Positions 1 to 6,671 of a DNA stretch of 32,409 nt are shown here, piece by piece (position 1 is the first letter of the stretch; each line of letters starts with the position of its first letter). A program made the translations under genes and the position numbers. Source of the stretch: an uncultured Ruminococcus sp. (GTDB lineage Bacteria > Bacillota > Clostridia > Oscillospirales > Acutalibacteraceae); contig CACWNY010000012.1 of the NCBI GenBank assembly GCA_902762375.1, positions 1 through 32,409 of the forward strand, in the 5' to 3' direction. Under the pieces are notes generated by a model. That model did not search any database. It was not told where the DNA came from and saw only the letters and a list, made by a program, of their open reading frames with translations.

Positions 1-195
1 TTCTAATTTTAAAAATGTTTTCAGCCATTCCTGTTTGCTTTTTCCAAACATCTCTACTTTTGCATATGATGTTGCTCCACATATTACAGCAAGCAACATG
101 ATTATCAAGATTTCATGCAATGGATACATTACACTTCTGTTTCTTCTTGTATCTTCTATACCCGATAATACTTCCATTAAACTTAATTTTTTCAT
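1..195 (-). CDS. ISAs1-family transposase, N-terminal part
   Basis: Only the first 65 residues are inside the window. They begin MKKLSLMEVLSGIEDTRRN and include YPLHEILIIMLLAVICGA and FGKSKQEWLKTFL. This matches the N-terminal domain that precedes the DDE catalytic core in ISAs1/H-repeat transposases, where an F..IEDPRR motif is followed by YPLHEIL and a CAVICGA-like segment. The start is supported by an AGAGGTGA ribosome binding site seven to eight bases upstream. The frame is open to the window edge, so nothing can be said about the catalytic residues or whether the gene is intact. Confidence 0.8.
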   Translation of the reverse strand, partial: MKKLSLMEVLSGIEDTRRNRSVMYPLHEILIIMLLAVICGATSYAKVEMFGKSKQEWLKTFLKLE

Positions 196-276
196 GATAC
201 ATTCACCTCTTTTTTGAGTGTATCATATTTCTCTCTTTATTTTATTAACAATTTGTTTACTCATTCAAAAACCCTG
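1..276 (-). mobile_element. ISAs1-type insertion sequence, end only, cut by the window edge
   Basis: The element carries a transposase gene start that reads off the left edge. On the minus strand the outer end appears to be the CAGGGTTTTTGAATG stretch near 276-262, a CAGGG terminus. I infer this boundary from memory of the family and could not check it. It lies against the remains of an IS5-type element, which it probably interrupted, because the IS5 transposase reading frame loses its family sequence just before this point. Confidence 0.55.
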
Positions 277-280
277 AACA

Positions 281-385
281 CTACCTATTTTCCGGGGATG
301 CGTTTTTTTTCTTTACTCCCTCCAAATCTTCACGTATATTTTCGAATTGTTTTCTTGTTATATCACTTGGATAATTTTTTCTCAT
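281..385 (-). pseudogene. IS5-family transposase, N-terminal fragment
   Basis: A 34-codon frame on the minus strand starts MRKNYPSDITRKQFENIRED and ends soon after a KKK stretch at a TAG. The PSDITR.QFE.IR....E..KKK pattern is the usual start of IS5-type transposases (the PF13340-type N-terminal domain), which normally continue for more than 200 residues. A purine-rich AGGAAGG ribosome binding site precedes the ATG. The family resemblance is lost close to the presumed ISAs1 end at about 276, so this looks like a transposase cut off by that insertion. Confidence 0.6.
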
Positions 386-467
386 TTTCTATTTTCCTTC
401 CTCTTCACTTCTTTTCTTCATTATATCATATACCAATTTCAGTTCTCAAGATACTGAACAGGCTCTA
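386..467 (-). mobile_element. Left end of IS5-type element (copy B), inverted
   Basis: Read on the minus strand, 467-452 gives GAGCCTGTTCAGTATC. This matches the reverse complement of the right end at 763-777 at 14 of 15 positions in the shared stretch. It is followed by an AT-rich leader and the transposase start at 385. It is therefore the left terminal inverted repeat and leader of a second IS5-type copy that points the opposite way from the fragment at 468-777. It appears to have landed inside the other copy's transposase gene. Confidence 0.55.
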
Positions 468-674
468 AAGGAAATCTGTGATGCTGAAGTAGAAATTATT
501 AAGCGTAACGAAGTTCATAAATTCGTAGTACTTCCCAAATGATGGATTGTAGAGCGTACTTTTGGCTGGTTAGATAAATGTCGCAGACTTTGGAAAAACT
601 GCGAACGCAAACTTCACAATTCTTTTCAAATGATTAACATTGCCTTTATTCGGTTGTTATTGAACAGAAAGTAA
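468..674 (+). pseudogene. IS5-family transposase, C-terminal fragment with internal stop
   Basis: The plus strand encodes KEICDAEVEIIKRNEVHKF, then VVLPK, an in-frame TGA at 540-542, then WIVERTFGWLDKCRRLWKNC and the end ...IRLLLNRK. This is the C-terminal end of IS5-group transposases, where the motif reads LPKRWIVERTFGWL. The stop replaces the arginine codon of PKRW, consistent with a CGA-to-TGA change. The N-terminal two thirds are missing because the inverted left end of another copy lies directly upstream. It is a clear remnant. Confidence 0.85.
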
Positions 675-777
675 TGCACTGTTTTATTAATAATATTATA
701 TTTAATAAATTATTAATAATTATTTAAATAAAGATTTAATTTGATTATTACAATTTAATTAATACTAAACAGGCTCT
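675..777 (+). mobile_element. Right end of IS5-type element (copy A)
   Basis: A strongly AT-rich tail follows the transposase stop and ends in the terminal repeat TACTAAACAGGCTCT at 763-777. The interspersed repeat arm begins in the very next bases (TAAAAGTTTTTTG). Other copies of that repeat read ATTAAAAG at this point, so the element seems to have inserted in the repeat's core and cut the repeat in half. Confidence 0.6.
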
Positions 778-866
778 TAAAAGTTTTTTGTCCACTTTTT
801 TCAAAAAGTGGGTGGGGTTCAGGGGCAACGCCCCTGATAGGATTTTTAAGGGCAAAGCCCTTAAAC
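778..866 (+). repeat. Interspersed hairpin repeat, single arm (locus 1)
   Basis: The arm has three hairpins in order: A with stem CCAC...GTGG around a T-run/A-run, B reading CAGGGGCAACGCCCCTG, and C reading TTAAGGGCAAAGCCCTTAA. The second arm and core are missing because an IS5-type end abuts it at 777. The stop codon of mutY (861-863, minus strand) lies inside hairpin C. Confidence 0.85.
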
Positions 867-1892
867 TAAAAATTGTCTGAAAGCTGTCGGCAACGGGTAT
901 TTTTCTGAAAGTTCAGCTTTCGATACCCATAAAAAATTTTTGGATTGCTCTTTTACCGTGACGACATAACTTTTCATATGCCATTCTATGTGGGTGAAAA
1001 TATGCTTTGCGTTTTTCTGAAAGGTGATTTTGGTAAATGAAATTTGCCGTTCTGTAAGAATTTGCTGTAACTGTTCGGTAGTATGAAAATTCTCCGTATT
1101 CGGAAACTGATACATTCCTGACAGTAAACCGTTCTGCGGTCTTTTTTCAACAGCAATATTTCCCTGCAAGTCTGTTAAAAGAAAAATCGTTTTCTCTTCC
1201 TTTTTCCGCTTGAGTGGTTTTATTCTGACAGGGATTTCCGCCGTCAAATTGTCTTTGAAAGCTGTACAGTAATCTCTCAACGGACATTTCTGACAAAGTG
1301 GTGTTCCTTTAGCTACACAGATTTTTTCGCCTAACTCCATCAATGCCTCATTGAAATTGCCTGATTGTTCAGGCAATATTTTTTGCAATTTTTCCTGCGT
1401 ATCTTTTTTGACTTCGGGCAACAGCACATTTTCTTTACTTCCGCACAGTCTGGCAACCACACGCAACACATTTCCGTCTACGGCTGTCACCTTTTCATTG
1501 AAACAAATAGACGCTATAGCACCTGCAGTATACTCTCCTATTCCTGATAATTTTATGATTTCACTATAGGTATTCGGAAAAACACCGTTGTAACTTTGCA
1601 TGATAGTCTGTGCGGATTTTTTCAGATTTCTTGCTCTGCTATAATATCCCAGTCCCTCCCAGAGTTTGAGGAGTTTTTCGTCTGAAACTTCGCTAAGACT
1701 TCTGATATCAGGTAATTCGCTGATAAATCTTGTGTAGTATCTTTTGACAGCTTCTATTCTTGTCTGCTGTAACATAATTTCCGATATCCAGACATGATAC
1801 GGCAATCTGTCTTTTCGCCAAGAAAAATCGCTTTTGTTTTCGGCAAACCATTCCAGTAACGGATTGACAATATTTTGTAAATCATTTATCAT
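861..1892 (-). CDS. mutY: Adenine DNA glycosylase MutY
   Basis: MutY removes adenine mispaired with 8-oxoguanine in base-excision repair. The 343-residue protein has the catalytic Glu38 in SEIMLQQT, the helix-hairpin-helix motif LSGIGEYTAGAIAS at 115-128, the catalytic Asp139 in AVDGNVLR, and four cysteines for a 4Fe-4S cluster at 192, 200, 203 and 209. The first spacing is seven residues rather than the six of E. coli MutY, which I believe is common in clostridia. A C-terminal NUDIX-like recognition domain runs from about residue 232. The start has an AGGAAAA ribosome binding site. The gene follows the rib operon on the same strand, but a hairpin terminator lies between them. Its last codon and stop come from the adjoining repeat. 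Confidence 0.96.
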   Translation of the reverse strand: MINDLQNIVNPLLEWFAENKSDFSWRKDRLPYHVWISEIMLQQTRIEAVKRYYTRFISELPDIRSLSEVSDEKLLKLWEGLGYYSRARNLKKSAQTIMQSYNGVFPNTYSEIIKLSGIGEYTAGAIASICFNEKVTAVDGNVLRVVARLCGSKENVLLPEVKKDTQEKLQKILPEQSGNFNEALMELGEKICVAKGTPLCQKCPLRDYCTAFKDNLTAEIPVRIKPLKRKKEEKTIFLLTDLQGNIAVEKRPQNGLLSGMYQFPNTENFHTTEQLQQILTERQISFTKITFQKNAKHIFTHIEWHMKSYVVTVKEQSKNFLWVSKAELSEKYPLPTAFRQFLV

Positions 1893-1914
1893 AACATTTT
1901 TCCTTATTAATGCA

Positions 1915-1953
1915 TAAAAGCGGACATATTACCATTACAGGTATATATCCGCT
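1915..1953 (-). terminator. Rho-independent terminator after ribH
   Basis: On the minus strand AGCGGATATATACC pairs with GGTAATATGTCCGCT (one small bulge, six-base loop), followed by TTTTAT. It lies between the ribH stop and the mutY start and should end the riboflavin transcript. Confidence 0.7.
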
Positions 1954-1959
1954 GAAATT

Positions 1960-2421
1960 TTACATATTTCTGATGAGATTAGCCATTTCGATAGCACTTA
2001 CGGCACAATCATAACCTTTGTTGCCTGATTTAGTACCTGCCCTTTCGATAGCCTGCTGAATAGTATCGGTAGTGACAACACCGAACATAACGGGAATACC
2101 TGTATTTAACGATACGGTGGCAATACCTTTGGAAACTTCGGCACAAACATAATCATAATGGGAAGTTGCTCCTTTAATGACTGCTCCAAGACAGATGATT
2201 GCGTCATACTTCTTGCTTTCTGCCATTTTTTTTGCGATTACAGGAATTTCAAATGCACCAGGCACCCATGCCACATCAATATCATCGTTATTGACACCGT
2301 GACGCACTAAACCGTCCACACAACCGCCCAGCAACTTAGAACCGATAAACTCATTGAAACGACCAACCACAATACCAATTTTTAACCCATCAGCAACTAA
2401 TTTTCCTTCCAGTACATTCAT
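1960..2421 (-). CDS. ribH: 6,7-dimethyl-8-ribityllumazine synthase
   Basis: Lumazine synthase condenses 5-amino-6-ribitylamino-uracil with 3,4-dihydroxy-2-butanone 4-phosphate, the penultimate step of riboflavin synthesis; homologues form a 60-subunit capsid or pentamers. The 153-residue protein is of normal length and has FNEFI at 22-26, PGAFEIP at 54-60 and the catalytic His88 in GATSHYDYV. An AAAGGAG ribosome binding site precedes the ATG. It is the last gene of the riboflavin operon. It is separated from ribBA by about 250 bases that hold one arm of the interspersed repeat and a short tandem repeat. Confidence 0.97.
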   Translation of the reverse strand: MNVLEGKLVADGLKIGIVVGRFNEFIGSKLLGGCVDGLVRHGVNNDDIDVAWVPGAFEIPVIAKKMAESKKYDAIICLGAVIKGATSHYDYVCAEVSKGIATVSLNTGIPVMFGVVTTDTIQQAIERAGTKSGNKGYDCAVSAIEMANLIRNM

Positions 2422-2453
2422 GATAAAAACTCCTTTATGTAATTAATATGATT

Positions 2454-2609
2454 TCAAAATTTGCTCACGCAAATTTTGGATTTTTTCGGAGAGTTAAAGG
2501 GCTACCGCCCTTTAAAATCCTGTTTTAAGGGCTGCCGCCCTTAAAAATCCCGCCCACTTTTTTGAAAAAAGTGGACAAAAAACTTTTAAAAACTTTTAAT
2601 TGTCACCGC
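2454..2609 (-). repeat. Interspersed hairpin repeat, single arm plus core remnant (locus 2)
   Basis: Reading along the plus strand: hairpin D (AAATTTGCTCACGCAAATTT), two C-type hairpins with GGGC...GCCC stems, hairpin A (CCAC...GTGG), then CTTTTAATTGTCACCGC. That last piece is the outer half of the core seen between paired arms elsewhere. The opposite arm is absent. It sits in the ribBA-ribH gap and so is probably transcribed. Confidence 0.8.
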
Positions 2610-2629
2610 TGGCAGTGGGATTTTACAAA

Positions 2630-2666
2630 TAATTACGCATTACAAATTACGCATTACGCATTAAAA
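2630..2666. repeat. Short tandem repeat, ATTACGCATTA units
   Basis: Three imperfect copies of a unit like AATTACGCATTAC run up to the last codons of ribBA. This simple motif is unrelated to the hairpin repeat beside it. Its function is unknown. Confidence 0.6.
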
Positions 2667-2667
2667 A

Positions 2668-3876
2668 TCAGCTCATGTCGAGAATATGACCCATTTTATT
2701 TTGTTTTGTGAGGAGATAAAATTCATCGTAAGGATTAGCCTGAATTTTGATAGGCACTCTTTCGACAATTTCCAGACCGTAATCTTCCAGACCGTCAATC
2801 TTAAGTGGGTTGTTGGTCATCAGACGCAACTTTTTCACACCGATATCTCTCAAAATCTGTGAACCGACAGAATAATCCCTCATATCCGCAGGAAATCCTA
2901 AAGCAATATTGGCTTCTATGGTATCTAATCCTTTATCTTGCAACTCATAAGCTCTGATTTTGTTGATAAGCCCTATTCCTCTACCCTCCTGACGCAAATA
3001 AACAAGCACACCTCTGCCCTCTTCGGCAATTTTTTTCATTGCCAAATCATACTGTTGACCGCAATCACATCTTGCCGAACCTAAAGCGTCACCTGTCAGG
3101 CATTCAGAATGTACACGGCATAATACAGGCTGACCGTCTGTGATATCACCTTTTGTCAGTACAACATGATGTTCGCCATTGATTTTGTTAATGTAACCGC
3201 TGATAGTAAATTCACCGTATCTTGTGGGCATTTTCGCTTTGGCAACACATTCCACAAAAACTTCATTGACCTTTCGGTAACGGATTAAATCTGACACTCT
3301 ACCTATCTTCAGACCATGCTTTTTGGCAAAAATCATCAAATCGTCCATTCTTGCCATTGTACCGTCATCTTTCATGATTTCACAACAAAGCCCTACAGGT
3401 TTACAGCCTGCTATTTTCATCAGGTCAACGGTTGCCTCTGTGTGACCCTCTCTTTCCAGAACTCCACCATCTTTGGCAAGTAGTGGAAACATATGTCCGG
3501 GTCGGCGAAAATCTTCGGGTTTTGCACCGTCCTCAACAACTTTCATCGCTGTTATCGACCGTTCATAAGCCGAAATACCTGTTGTCGTATTCACATGGTC
3601 TATCGAAACGGTAAAGGCGGTACAGTGGTTATCGGTATTGTTGGCAACCATCTGGGAAAGCTGTAATTTTTCAGTGTACTCCCTGCTCATCGGCATACAG
3701 ATTAACCCTCTGGCATAACTTGCCATAAAATTAATGTTTTCCAGTGTTGCTGACTGTGCTGAACAGATAATATCCCCCTCATTTTCTCTGCTTTCTGCGT
3801 CAACCAGAATAATATTTTTTCCGTCTTTAATATCCTGCACAATCTCAGTTATCGTATTGAACTGATATTCTGTCAT
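2668..3876 (-). CDS. ribBA: Bifunctional DHBP synthase / GTP cyclohydrolase II
   Basis: This fusion makes both precursors for lumazine: the N-terminal domain converts ribulose 5-phosphate to 3,4-dihydroxy-2-butanone 4-phosphate, and the C-terminal domain opens GTP. The 402-residue protein shows [10 protein letters not shown] (26-35), RRPGHMFPL (124-132) and REGHTEA around His145 in the first half. The second half has the zinc cysteines 259, 270 and 272 ([17 protein letters not shown]) and RQEGRGIGL at 295-303. Both domains look complete. The ribosome binding site (AGAAAGG) is rather far from the ATG. The gene lies 29 bases after ribE in the riboflavin operon. Confidence 0.97.
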   Translation of the reverse strand: MTEYQFNTITEIVQDIKDGKNIILVDAESRENEGDIICSAQSATLENINFMASYARGLICMPMSREYTEKLQLSQMVANNTDNHCTAFTVSIDHVNTTTGISAYERSITAMKVVEDGAKPEDFRRPGHMFPLLAKDGGVLEREGHTEATVDLMKIAGCKPVGLCCEIMKDDGTMARMDDLMIFAKKHGLKIGRVSDLIRYRKVNEVFVECVAKAKMPTRYGEFTISGYINKINGEHHVVLTKGDITDGQPVLCRVHSECLTGDALGSARCDCGQQYDLAMKKIAEEGRGVLVYLRQEGRGIGLINKIRAYELQDKGLDTIEANIALGFPADMRDYSVGSQILRDIGVKKLRLMTNNPLKIDGLEDYGLEIVERVPIKIQANPYDEFYLLTKQNKMGHILDMS

Positions 3877-3905
3877 AAATCAATCACAACCTTTCTGTTT
3901 TGGTC

Positions 3906-4556
3906 TTACATAAATCCATATTTTATCAGCATTTCTTCGGTAATTTCTTCTTCACAACTGCTCTTACCGTGAAAACCCAGTAATTTTTCTACATATTTGG
4001 CAATGACATCACATTCCAGATTGACACTTTCACCAACATTTTTATTCAATAATGTGGTCTGACTGCCCGTATGCGGAATAACCGATACTTTAAAACATCG
4101 CTCATCAACATAAGCAACTGTCAGACTTATTCCGTCAATCGCTATCGAACCTTTTTCGACAATATATTTTAAGATGGATTTTTCTGCTTCAACAGTCACC
4201 CAGACCGCATTATCCTCACGGACAAAAGACCTGATCTTTCCCGTACCGTCAATATGACCGCTCACTATATGACCGCCCATTCTGGTCAGCGGTGTCAACG
4301 CTCTTTCCAGATTGACCTTACTCCCTATGACCTGACTTTCTAAATTCGTCCTTCGCATAGTTTCCGCCATCACATCAGCACAAAAAGTATCACTATCAAG
4401 TGATATCACCGTCAGACAAATTCCGTTTACCGCAATACTGTCGCCTATTTGTGTCCCCTCAAGTACCTTTTTCGCTTCTATTGTCAGAACAGAAGATTTT
4501 TCCCCTTTGGCTATCTGTCGGATAATACCTGTTTCTTCTATAATTCCTGTAAACAT
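3906..4556 (-). CDS. ribE: Riboflavin synthase, alpha chain
   Basis: The enzyme dismutates two lumazine molecules into riboflavin and the pyrimidine precursor. The 216-residue sequence is an internal duplication of two lumazine-binding domains: MFTGIIEETG at the start, VNGICLTV at 43-50 and GGHIVSGHIDGTG at 94-106, with the matching IDGISLTV at 140-147. Its ATG directly follows the TGA of the upstream 90-residue gene (TGAATG), and its AAGGTGA ribosome binding site lies inside that gene's last codons. The two genes are therefore probably translationally coupled. Confidence 0.96.
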   Translation of the reverse strand: MFTGIIEETGIIRQIAKGEKSSVLTIEAKKVLEGTQIGDSIAVNGICLTVISLDSDTFCADVMAETMRRTNLESQVIGSKVNLERALTPLTRMGGHIVSGHIDGTGKIRSFVREDNAVWVTVEAEKSILKYIVEKGSIAIDGISLTVAYVDERCFKVSVIPHTGSQTTLLNKNVGESVNLECDVIAKYVEKLLGFHGKSSCEEEITEEMLIKYGFM

Positions 4557-4829
4557 TCAATCACCTTCGTTATATAAAAATTCAAAATGGTGTTTAAATA
4601 TCAAATGTTTTTTTAGCAGTTCACATAAAAATTTAGCTGTTTCTCTATCAAATTGTATCGACTGGCTTGCTATCCCTTTATTTTGTCTATTATATGCTCC
4701 ATAAGTATCAATCTGAAAATATCTCTTTTCATTACTAATAAACGATGTATAAGTAGCTTCTACATCGTTGTGTACATTGTTCTTCATTTTCGAAATTTCA
4801 TGAAAATTTTCTTTATCAATTAATGCCAT
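4557..4829 (-). CDS. Uncharacterised 90-residue protein inside the rib operon
   Basis: The protein begins MALIDKENFHEISKMKNNVH and contains VEATYTSFISNEKRYFQIDT and SQSIQFDRETAKFLCELLKK. I do not recognise a named family with confidence. It has no signal peptide or membrane segment. The middle reads like a short beta-strand region followed by an amphipathic helix. The gene lies between ribD (32 bases downstream of its stop) and ribE (no gap) and contains ribE's ribosome binding site, so it is very likely expressed. Its own ribosome binding site is GGAGG. Usual rib operons have ribE directly after ribD, so this is an insertion into a standard gene order. A role in riboflavin synthesis is possible but not shown. 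Confidence 0.75.
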   Translation of the reverse strand: MALIDKENFHEISKMKNNVHNDVEATYTSFISNEKRYFQIDTYGAYNRQNKGIASQSIQFDRETAKFLCELLKKHLIFKHHFEFLYNEGD

Positions 4830-4861
4830 GATTATCCTCCATTTTTACTACAAAATGAATA

Positions 4862-5965
4862 TTACTTATCCACATAAGCGGTAACACAAATATCGTTATC
4901 AATCATTCGTGTAGAAATATCTTTCAGTGTGACACAACCTGAAATTTCTCTGAAACCGTCACCCTCAACAGAAGTTTTAGCACTTACTCCACCAAAAATT
5001 TTCGGGGCAATGTAATAGATTACTTTATCCACTATTCCCTGTTGAAAACAGCTGAAAGCCAATGTACCGCCACCTTCAATCAGGATACTGTCAATTCCCA
5101 TTTTTCCCAGAATATCCATCAAAGCATTCAAATCAACCCGTCCGTTAAATTCTCTTACGGTTACAATTTCAACCCCCATCTGCTTTAACATATTTGCTTT
5201 GATACTGTCATCATCTTGCAAAGTAGCAACAACAGTACGATAATCTTTAGCCGTCTGCACAATCTTACATTCAGGAGAAATCCGCAACAACGAATCTACA
5301 ACAATCCGTACAGGAGAAGTAAGTTCCTCAATACGACAATTCAGCATAGGATTATCTGCTATAACGGTATTGATACCCACCATAATACCACTCATATAAT
5401 GCCGTAATAAATGCGTTTCGTTTCTGGATTTTTCACAGGAAATCCATTGAGATTTTCCAGTCACGGTAGCAATTTTACCGTCAAGGGTAGTGGCGGATTT
5501 ATACAGGACAAACGGTTTCTTCTGCACGATATATTTCATAAAGACTTCATTGAGTTGTATACTCTTGTCAGCCAGTAAACCAACGCTAACTTCTATACCT
5601 GCATTCTGTAATTTCTGTATACCTCTTCCACTGACTAAGGGATTAGGGTCAGTTGCTGCGATAACCACACGCCCGATTTTCTTTTCAATGATTTTGTCGG
5701 CACAAGGCGGTGTTTTTCCCGTATGACTGCAGGGTTCAAGTGTAACATACATTGTTGCTCCCTCTACATCTTCGGTAGCGTTATTAAACGCATTGACTTC
5801 GGCGTGCCAGTCACCGTATTTTTTGTGATAGCCCTCTCCGATAATTCTGCCGTTCTTAACAATGACCGCTCCCACCATAGGATTAGGTGAAGTAAATCCC
5901 TTTCCCTTTTCGGCAAGTGTTAAAGCGTATTCCATGTAAAAACAGTCTTTTTCTGTAAAATTCAT
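4862..5965 (-). CDS. ribD: Bifunctional diaminohydroxyphosphoribosylaminopyrimidine deaminase / reductase
   Basis: RibD carries out the deamination and side-chain reduction that follow GTP cyclohydrolase II. The 367-residue protein has the deaminase zinc site HAEVNAF at 54-60 with Cys79 and Cys88 (PCSHTGKTPPC), then a reductase domain beginning near SATTLDGKIAT (157-167) with GGGTLAFS near the C-terminus. I chose the ATG at 5965 because it follows an AAAGGAG ribosome binding site and the protein then starts MNFTEKDCFYMEYAL. The frame stays open to 6058, but those 31 codons are only translated repeat sequence. It is the first gene of the riboflavin operon, behind an FMN riboswitch. Confidence 0.96.
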   Translation of the reverse strand: MNFTEKDCFYMEYALTLAEKGKGFTSPNPMVGAVIVKNGRIIGEGYHKKYGDWHAEVNAFNNATEDVEGATMYVTLEPCSHTGKTPPCADKIIEKKIGRVVIAATDPNPLVSGRGIQKLQNAGIEVSVGLLADKSIQLNEVFMKYIVQKKPFVLYKSATTLDGKIATVTGKSQWISCEKSRNETHLLRHYMSGIMVGINTVIADNPMLNCRIEELTSPVRIVVDSLLRISPECKIVQTAKDYRTVVATLQDDDSIKANMLKQMGVEIVTVREFNGRVDLNALMDILGKMGIDSILIEGGGTLAFSCFQQGIVDKVIYYIAPKIFGGVSAKTSVEGDGFREISGCVTLKDISTRMIDNDICVTAYVDK

Positions 5966-5973
5966 TGCGAACG

Positions 5974-5980
5974 CTCCTTT
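5974..5980 (-). promoter_or_regulatory. Ribosome binding site that fixes the ribD start
   Basis: AAAGGAG on the minus strand lies eight bases before the ATG at 5965. It touches the edge of repeat locus 3, so ribD translation starts directly beside a hairpin arm. Confidence 0.8.
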
Positions 5981-5983
5981 CCT

Positions 5984-6180
5984 GTTAAGGGCGTTGCCCT
6001 TAACAATCCCAGCAGGGGCTTTGCCCCTGCACCCCACCACTTTTGAAAAAGTGGACAAAACTTTTAAGGCTCACTTCGTTCGGATTGTTTATCAAAGGTC
6101 AGACTGTGACAATTAAAAGTTTTTTGTCCACTTTTTTGAAAAAAAGTGGGCGGGATTTTTGAGGGTGGCAGCCCTTAAAT
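5984..6180. repeat. Interspersed hairpin repeat, paired arms around a core (locus 3)
   Basis: The minus-oriented arm comes first: hairpin C (TTAAGGGCGTTGCCCTTAA), B (GCAGGGGCTTTGCCCCTGC) and A (CCAC...GTGG). The core follows at about 6067-6113 (GGCTCACTTCGTTCGGA ... GTGACAATTAAAAG), then a plus-oriented arm with an A hairpin and a partly decayed C hairpin. It lies between the FMN riboswitch and ribD, so any full-length rib transcript carries it. Confidence 0.85.
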
Positions 6181-6214
6181 CAAGGGTTCGGGGAGAAACT
6201 CCCCGACAAATAAC

Positions 6215-6250
6215 AAACCGCAATGCTTTCAAAATGAGGCACTGCGGTTT
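6215..6250 (-). terminator. Attenuator hairpin of the FMN riboswitch
   Basis: On the minus strand AAACCGCAGTGC pairs with GCATTGCGGTTT (12 base pairs, one G-U), followed by GTTATTTG. The T tract is imperfect. Its first bases overlap the 3' half of the alternative hairpin UUUAAACU/AGUUUAAA (about 6249-6268), which would act as antiterminator. Confidence 0.65.
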
Positions 6251-6266
6251 AAACTTCCTGAGTTTA

Positions 6267-6372
6267 AAGTTTCTCTCTTCCGGACTATACCGTCGGTTCT
6301 GGAATTGCACCAAATCTGCTTACGCTTGCGGACTTTACCGCCGATAGGGAATTTCACCCTGCCTCGAAACTT
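6267..6372 (-). ncRNA. FMN riboswitch (RFN element)
   Basis: The minus strand carries the conserved core of the RFN element in order: GAGGCAGGGTGAAATTCCC, TATCGGCGGTAAAGTCCGC, GCAGATTTGGTGCAATTCC, GAACCGACGGTATAGTCCGG and AAGAGAGA. Helix P1 is AAGUUUC (6372-6366) pairing with GAAACUU (6273-6267). It stands upstream of ribD and should lower rib operon transcription when FMN is abundant. P1 uses the same bases as the antiterminator that follows, which gives a simple on/off switch with the hairpin at 6215-6250. Confidence 0.96.
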
Positions 6373-6400
6373 ACTGTTCTTTTTTATTTTTTCCAGATTT

Positions 6401-6406
6401 ATTATA
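6401..6406 (-). promoter_or_regulatory. Probable -10 box of the rib operon promoter
   Basis: TATAAT on the minus strand is placed so that transcription would start about 20 bases before the riboswitch. No good -35 box is found at the right distance. That region is the right end of an IS200/IS605 remnant, so the original -35 may have been displaced. Confidence 0.5.
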
Positions 6407-6416
6407 GCACGCTATC

Positions 6417-6656
6417 GTGAAGTACTCACCGCCTATAGAGGCAGGAGTTTCCTTTAATCCGCCCAACCTTGCAAAGGATTTCATTTTACGGACATCAGTT
6501 TTCGAGGCTATGGGTTTTTTATGAGGCAAACCCTTCCCGTACTCCCTACGGTACTGCTGTCTTACGAACAACTTTTGGAAACCTATATATGTATTTTAGC
6601 AACATATATTCATATTGTCAAGGAAAAAATCAGCTTTACAGCTGACGGCAATTCAG
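6417..6656 (-). mobile_element. Short IS200/IS605-type remnant without tnpA or most of tnpB
   Basis: The left part, read on the minus strand, is GAATTGCCGTCAGCTGTAAA then GCTGATTTTTTCCTTGACA. It matches the left end of the IS at 31414 (GAATTGCCCGTCAGCCGTAA, GGCTGACTTTTTCCTTGACA). The hairpin stem changes on both sides (CAGCT/AGCTG against CAGCC/GGCTG). Both elements are preceded by TTTAAC. The right part, about 6446-6417, is a GGAAACTCCTGCC...GGCGGTGAGTACTTCAC hairpin of the kind found at IS200/IS605 right ends. The intervening 120 bases may be the end of tnpB with its omega-RNA region. That reading is inferred. The outer left-end hairpin of the larger element is missing. Confidence 0.6.
6593..6621 (-). 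promoter_or_regulatory. Promoter within the IS200/IS605 remnant
   Basis: TTGACA (6621-6616), a 17-base spacer and TAAAAT (6598-6593) on the minus strand. The position matches the tnpA promoter in the element at 31414. Here it would transcribe through the remnant's right end into the FMN riboswitch and rib operon. Confidence 0.65.
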
Positions 6657-6671
6657 GTTAAAAACACCCCT

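Noticed and set aside
35..468. Plus-strand open frames of 60 and 84 codons at the left end
   Set aside because: They are antisense to recognisable transposase fragments on the minus strand and have no family features.
452..777. A single small element flanked by 15-base direct repeats
   Set aside because: The repeats are the left and right terminal repeats of IS5-type elements, and they look direct only because the left half is inverted.
5966..6058. Longer ribD N-terminus starting at 6058
   Set aside because: The extra 31 codons are repeat sequence, and the ATG at 5965 has the ribosome binding site and the family-like N-terminus.
6113..6313. Small open frames within the rib leader and the repeats, including 18710-18940 and 22287-22559
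   Set aside because: They translate repeat modules or the riboswitch, and similar frames recur at every repeat locus for that reason.
6371..6571. A 66-codon minus-strand frame starting MFVRQQYRREYGKG
   Set aside because: It may preserve the very end of a tnpB reading frame, but it has no ribosome binding site and runs into the riboswitch leader, so I treat it as part of the IS remnant and not as a gene.
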